From positions 1-14,315 of the forward strand of contig NZ_CAJTUX010000064.1 of assembly GCF_910579365.1 (NCBI RefSeq): DNA of 14,315 nucleotides, in the 5' to 3' direction. The notes beneath the pieces are model-generated. The model had not been told where the DNA came from. It did no database searches and worked only from the letters and a program-made list of their open reading frames with translations. This DNA is from an uncultured Oscillibacter sp. (GTDB lineage: Bacteria > Bacillota > Clostridia > Oscillospirales > Oscillospiraceae). A program made the translations under genes and the position numbers. Of the stretch, positions 13,075 through 14,315 are shown piece by piece (position 1 is the stretch's first letter; each line of letters begins with the position of its first letter).

Positions 13075-14259
13075 ATGTATTACGGCGACAAGCGCGTAGA
13101 AAATCCCATCCGCTGGGCCATGGTGGGCGGCGGCGTCGGCAGTCAGATCGGTTATATTCACCGCTCCTCCGCCCTGCGGGACTTCAACTTCCAGCTGGTG
13201 GCCGGGGCCTTTGACATCGTTCCCCAGCGGGGCAGGGAGTTCGGAGAGAAACTGCACGTGGCCCCGGAGCGGTGCTACCCCGACTATAAGACCATGTTCG
13301 CCGAGGAGGCCAAGCGGCCCGACGGCATTCAGGCCGTAACCATCGCCACGCCCAACAGTCTGCACTACGAGGTGTGCAAGGCCGCCCTGGAGGCGGGACT
13401 TCATGTGGTCTGCGAGAAGCCTTTGTGCTTCACCTCCGCCGAGGCGGAGGAGCTGAAGGCCCTGGCCAAGGCAAAAAACCGGGTGGTGGGCGTGACCTAT
13501 GGCTACTCCGGGCACCAGATGATTCAGCAGGCCCGGCAGATGATTAAAAACGGCGACCTGGGGGAGATTCGGGTCATCAACATGAGCTTTGCCTTCGGCG
13601 GCTACAACGAGAAGATCGAGGACCGGGTCCCCGCCGCCAAGTGGCGGTTCGACCCCTCCAAGGCGGGTCCCTCTTTTGCCCTGGGCGACGTGGGCACCCA
13701 TCCGCTGTACATTATCGAAGCCATGATTCCGGACCTGGAAATCGACAGTCTGATGTGTACGAAGCGCGCTTTTGTGGAGGGCCGCCAGCTGGAGGACAAC
13801 GCCTTTGTCATCATGAATCTGAAGGGCAGCCGCTCCATTCAGGCGGGCGCTCAGGTCTATTGCTGGGCCAGCTCCATCAACTGCGGCGCGCGGCACTACC
13901 ACAAAATCCGGGTGGTCGGCTCCAAGGCGTCCCTTGAGTGGGACGACGAGCGGCCCAACCAGATGAGCTATGAGGTGGAGGGCGAGCCGGTCCGCATTCT
14001 GGAGCGGGGCGCGGGCTATCTCTATGACGAGGCCCGGGTGGAGGACCGCATCGGCGGCGGCCATGCCGAAGGTCTCTTCGAGGCCTGGGCCAACCTTTAC
14101 CGCCGTTTCGCTCTGGCCATGGCGGACGCCGACAAGGGGGAGTATTCGGATTTCTGGTATCCCGACGTGAAGGCTGGGGCCCAGGGAATCAAATGGATTG
14201 AGAAGTGCGTGGAGTCGGCGGACCACGGCGCCGCCTGGGTGAAGTATGGTACGACATGA
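13075..14259 (+). CDS. Gfo/Idh/MocA-family NAD(P)-dependent oxidoreductase
   Basis: A 394-aa cytosolic dehydrogenase that oxidises a hydroxyl of a sugar, glycoside or inositol. Residues 12-130 form the Rossmann domain, with the nucleotide-binding turn GGGVGSQIG at 18-26, ATPNSLH at 91-97 and the family CEKPL motif at 113-117 (K115 catalytic). Residues ~135-350 form the alpha/beta substrate domain, with GDVGTHPLY (D205 and H209 the likely catalytic pair) and GGGHAEGLFEAWANLYRRFA near 327-346. At 394 aa it belongs to the longer, ~380-400-aa subgroup rather than the ~335-aa inositol dehydrogenase IolG type. AGGAGG at 13061-13066 begins on the last base of the upstream stop codon, so it is tightly coupled to the TIM-barrel gene. 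Substrate not determinable. Confidence 0.93.
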   Translation: MYYGDKRVENPIRWAMVGGGVGSQIGYIHRSSALRDFNFQLVAGAFDIVPQRGREFGEKLHVAPERCYPDYKTMFAEEAKRPDGIQAVTIATPNSLHYEVCKAALEAGLHVVCEKPLCFTSAEAEELKALAKAKNRVVGVTYGYSGHQMIQQARQMIKNGDLGEIRVINMSFAFGGYNEKIEDRVPAAKWRFDPSKAGPSFALGDVGTHPLYIIEAMIPDLEIDSLMCTKRAFVEGRQLEDNAFVIMNLKGSRSIQAGAQVYCWASSINCGARHYHKIRVVGSKASLEWDDERPNQMSYEVEGEPVRILERGAGYLYDEARVEDRIGGGHAEGLFEAWANLYRRFALAMADADKGEYSDFWYPDVKAGAQGIKWIEKCVESADHGAAWVKYGTT

Positions 14260-14280
14260 TTTTGGAAAGGAGCGCTTCCA

Positions 14281-14315
14281 ATGAAAATCGCCTTTGACGT
14301 TGACGTTCTGGCCAA
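14281..14315 (+). CDS. Start of a further operon gene (3'-truncated), possibly a second TIM-barrel enzyme
   Basis: AAAGGAG at 14266-14272 lies eight bases before ATG 14281, and the frame stays open to the window edge, encoding MKIAFDVDVLA. It follows the dehydrogenase stop by 21 nt and so is the fourth gene of the rightward operon. The N-terminus resembles beta-strand 1 of sugar isomerase/epimerase TIM-barrel proteins, but eleven residues are too few to be sure. Confidence 0.6.
   Translation, partial: MKIAFDVDVLA

Overview
The window is a GC-rich, tightly packed bacterial segment. Strong AGGAGG-type ribosome binding sites, a Clostridia-style lipoprotein signal, the gene types and the base composition suggest a GC-rich Bacillota, probably an Oscillospiraceae-like gut Clostridium. 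That assignment is inferred from style; there is no marker gene. The first 48 bases are not genomic. They are the tail of an Illumina P7 primer, an 8-base index and the TruSeq read-2 adapter, so the sequence starts at an untrimmed contig end.

Left part (49-2712, + strand): a 5'-truncated TauE/SafE-type membrane permease and a metal-dependent amidohydrolase of the AtzA/TrzN/MtaD deaminase type form an operon. It ends in a clear hairpin, followed by a Crp/Fnr-type regulator. Next (2728-4900, - strand) comes a two-gene operon: an AraC-HTH protein fused to a GNAT acetyltransferase domain, overlapping by 11 nt the start of a MATE efflux pump. Divergent from it is a 206-aa XRE-type regulator (5170-5790). 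A cupin-type AraC regulator (6021-6896) follows, with its own terminator.

Right part (6951-14315) is a sugar or polyol uptake and catabolism locus built around a divergent promoter region (10475-11038). Leftward run an RbsA-type ATPase, an RbsC-type permease and, past a terminator-like palindrome, an AEC-family transporter. Rightward run a sugar-binding lipoprotein, an IolE-like TIM-barrel protein, a Gfo/Idh/MocA dehydrogenase and the first 11 codons of another gene, possibly a second TIM-barrel protein. The logic is capture and import of a sugar or cyclitol, NAD(P)-dependent oxidation to a keto-sugar, then isomerisation, epimerisation or dehydration. The substrate cannot be read from sequence.

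The main discovery is regulatory. The two divergent promoters, about 430 bp apart, carry the same architecture on opposite strands: AAAnCGnnGCAA, N6, GCAG, N4, GTGAAGG, N20, TATAATAAA, N3, AACG. Neither has a good -35 box. A related element (GAAGCAGGATA) lies twice upstream of the AraC gene at 6021, and AGCAGGATAGTG is in the ABC-operon promoter. This points to the AraC protein as autoregulator and as activator of both arms of the locus.

I saw no rRNA, tRNA, CRISPR array, insertion sequence or phage gene. The long open frames antisense to the genes are GC-driven shadows.
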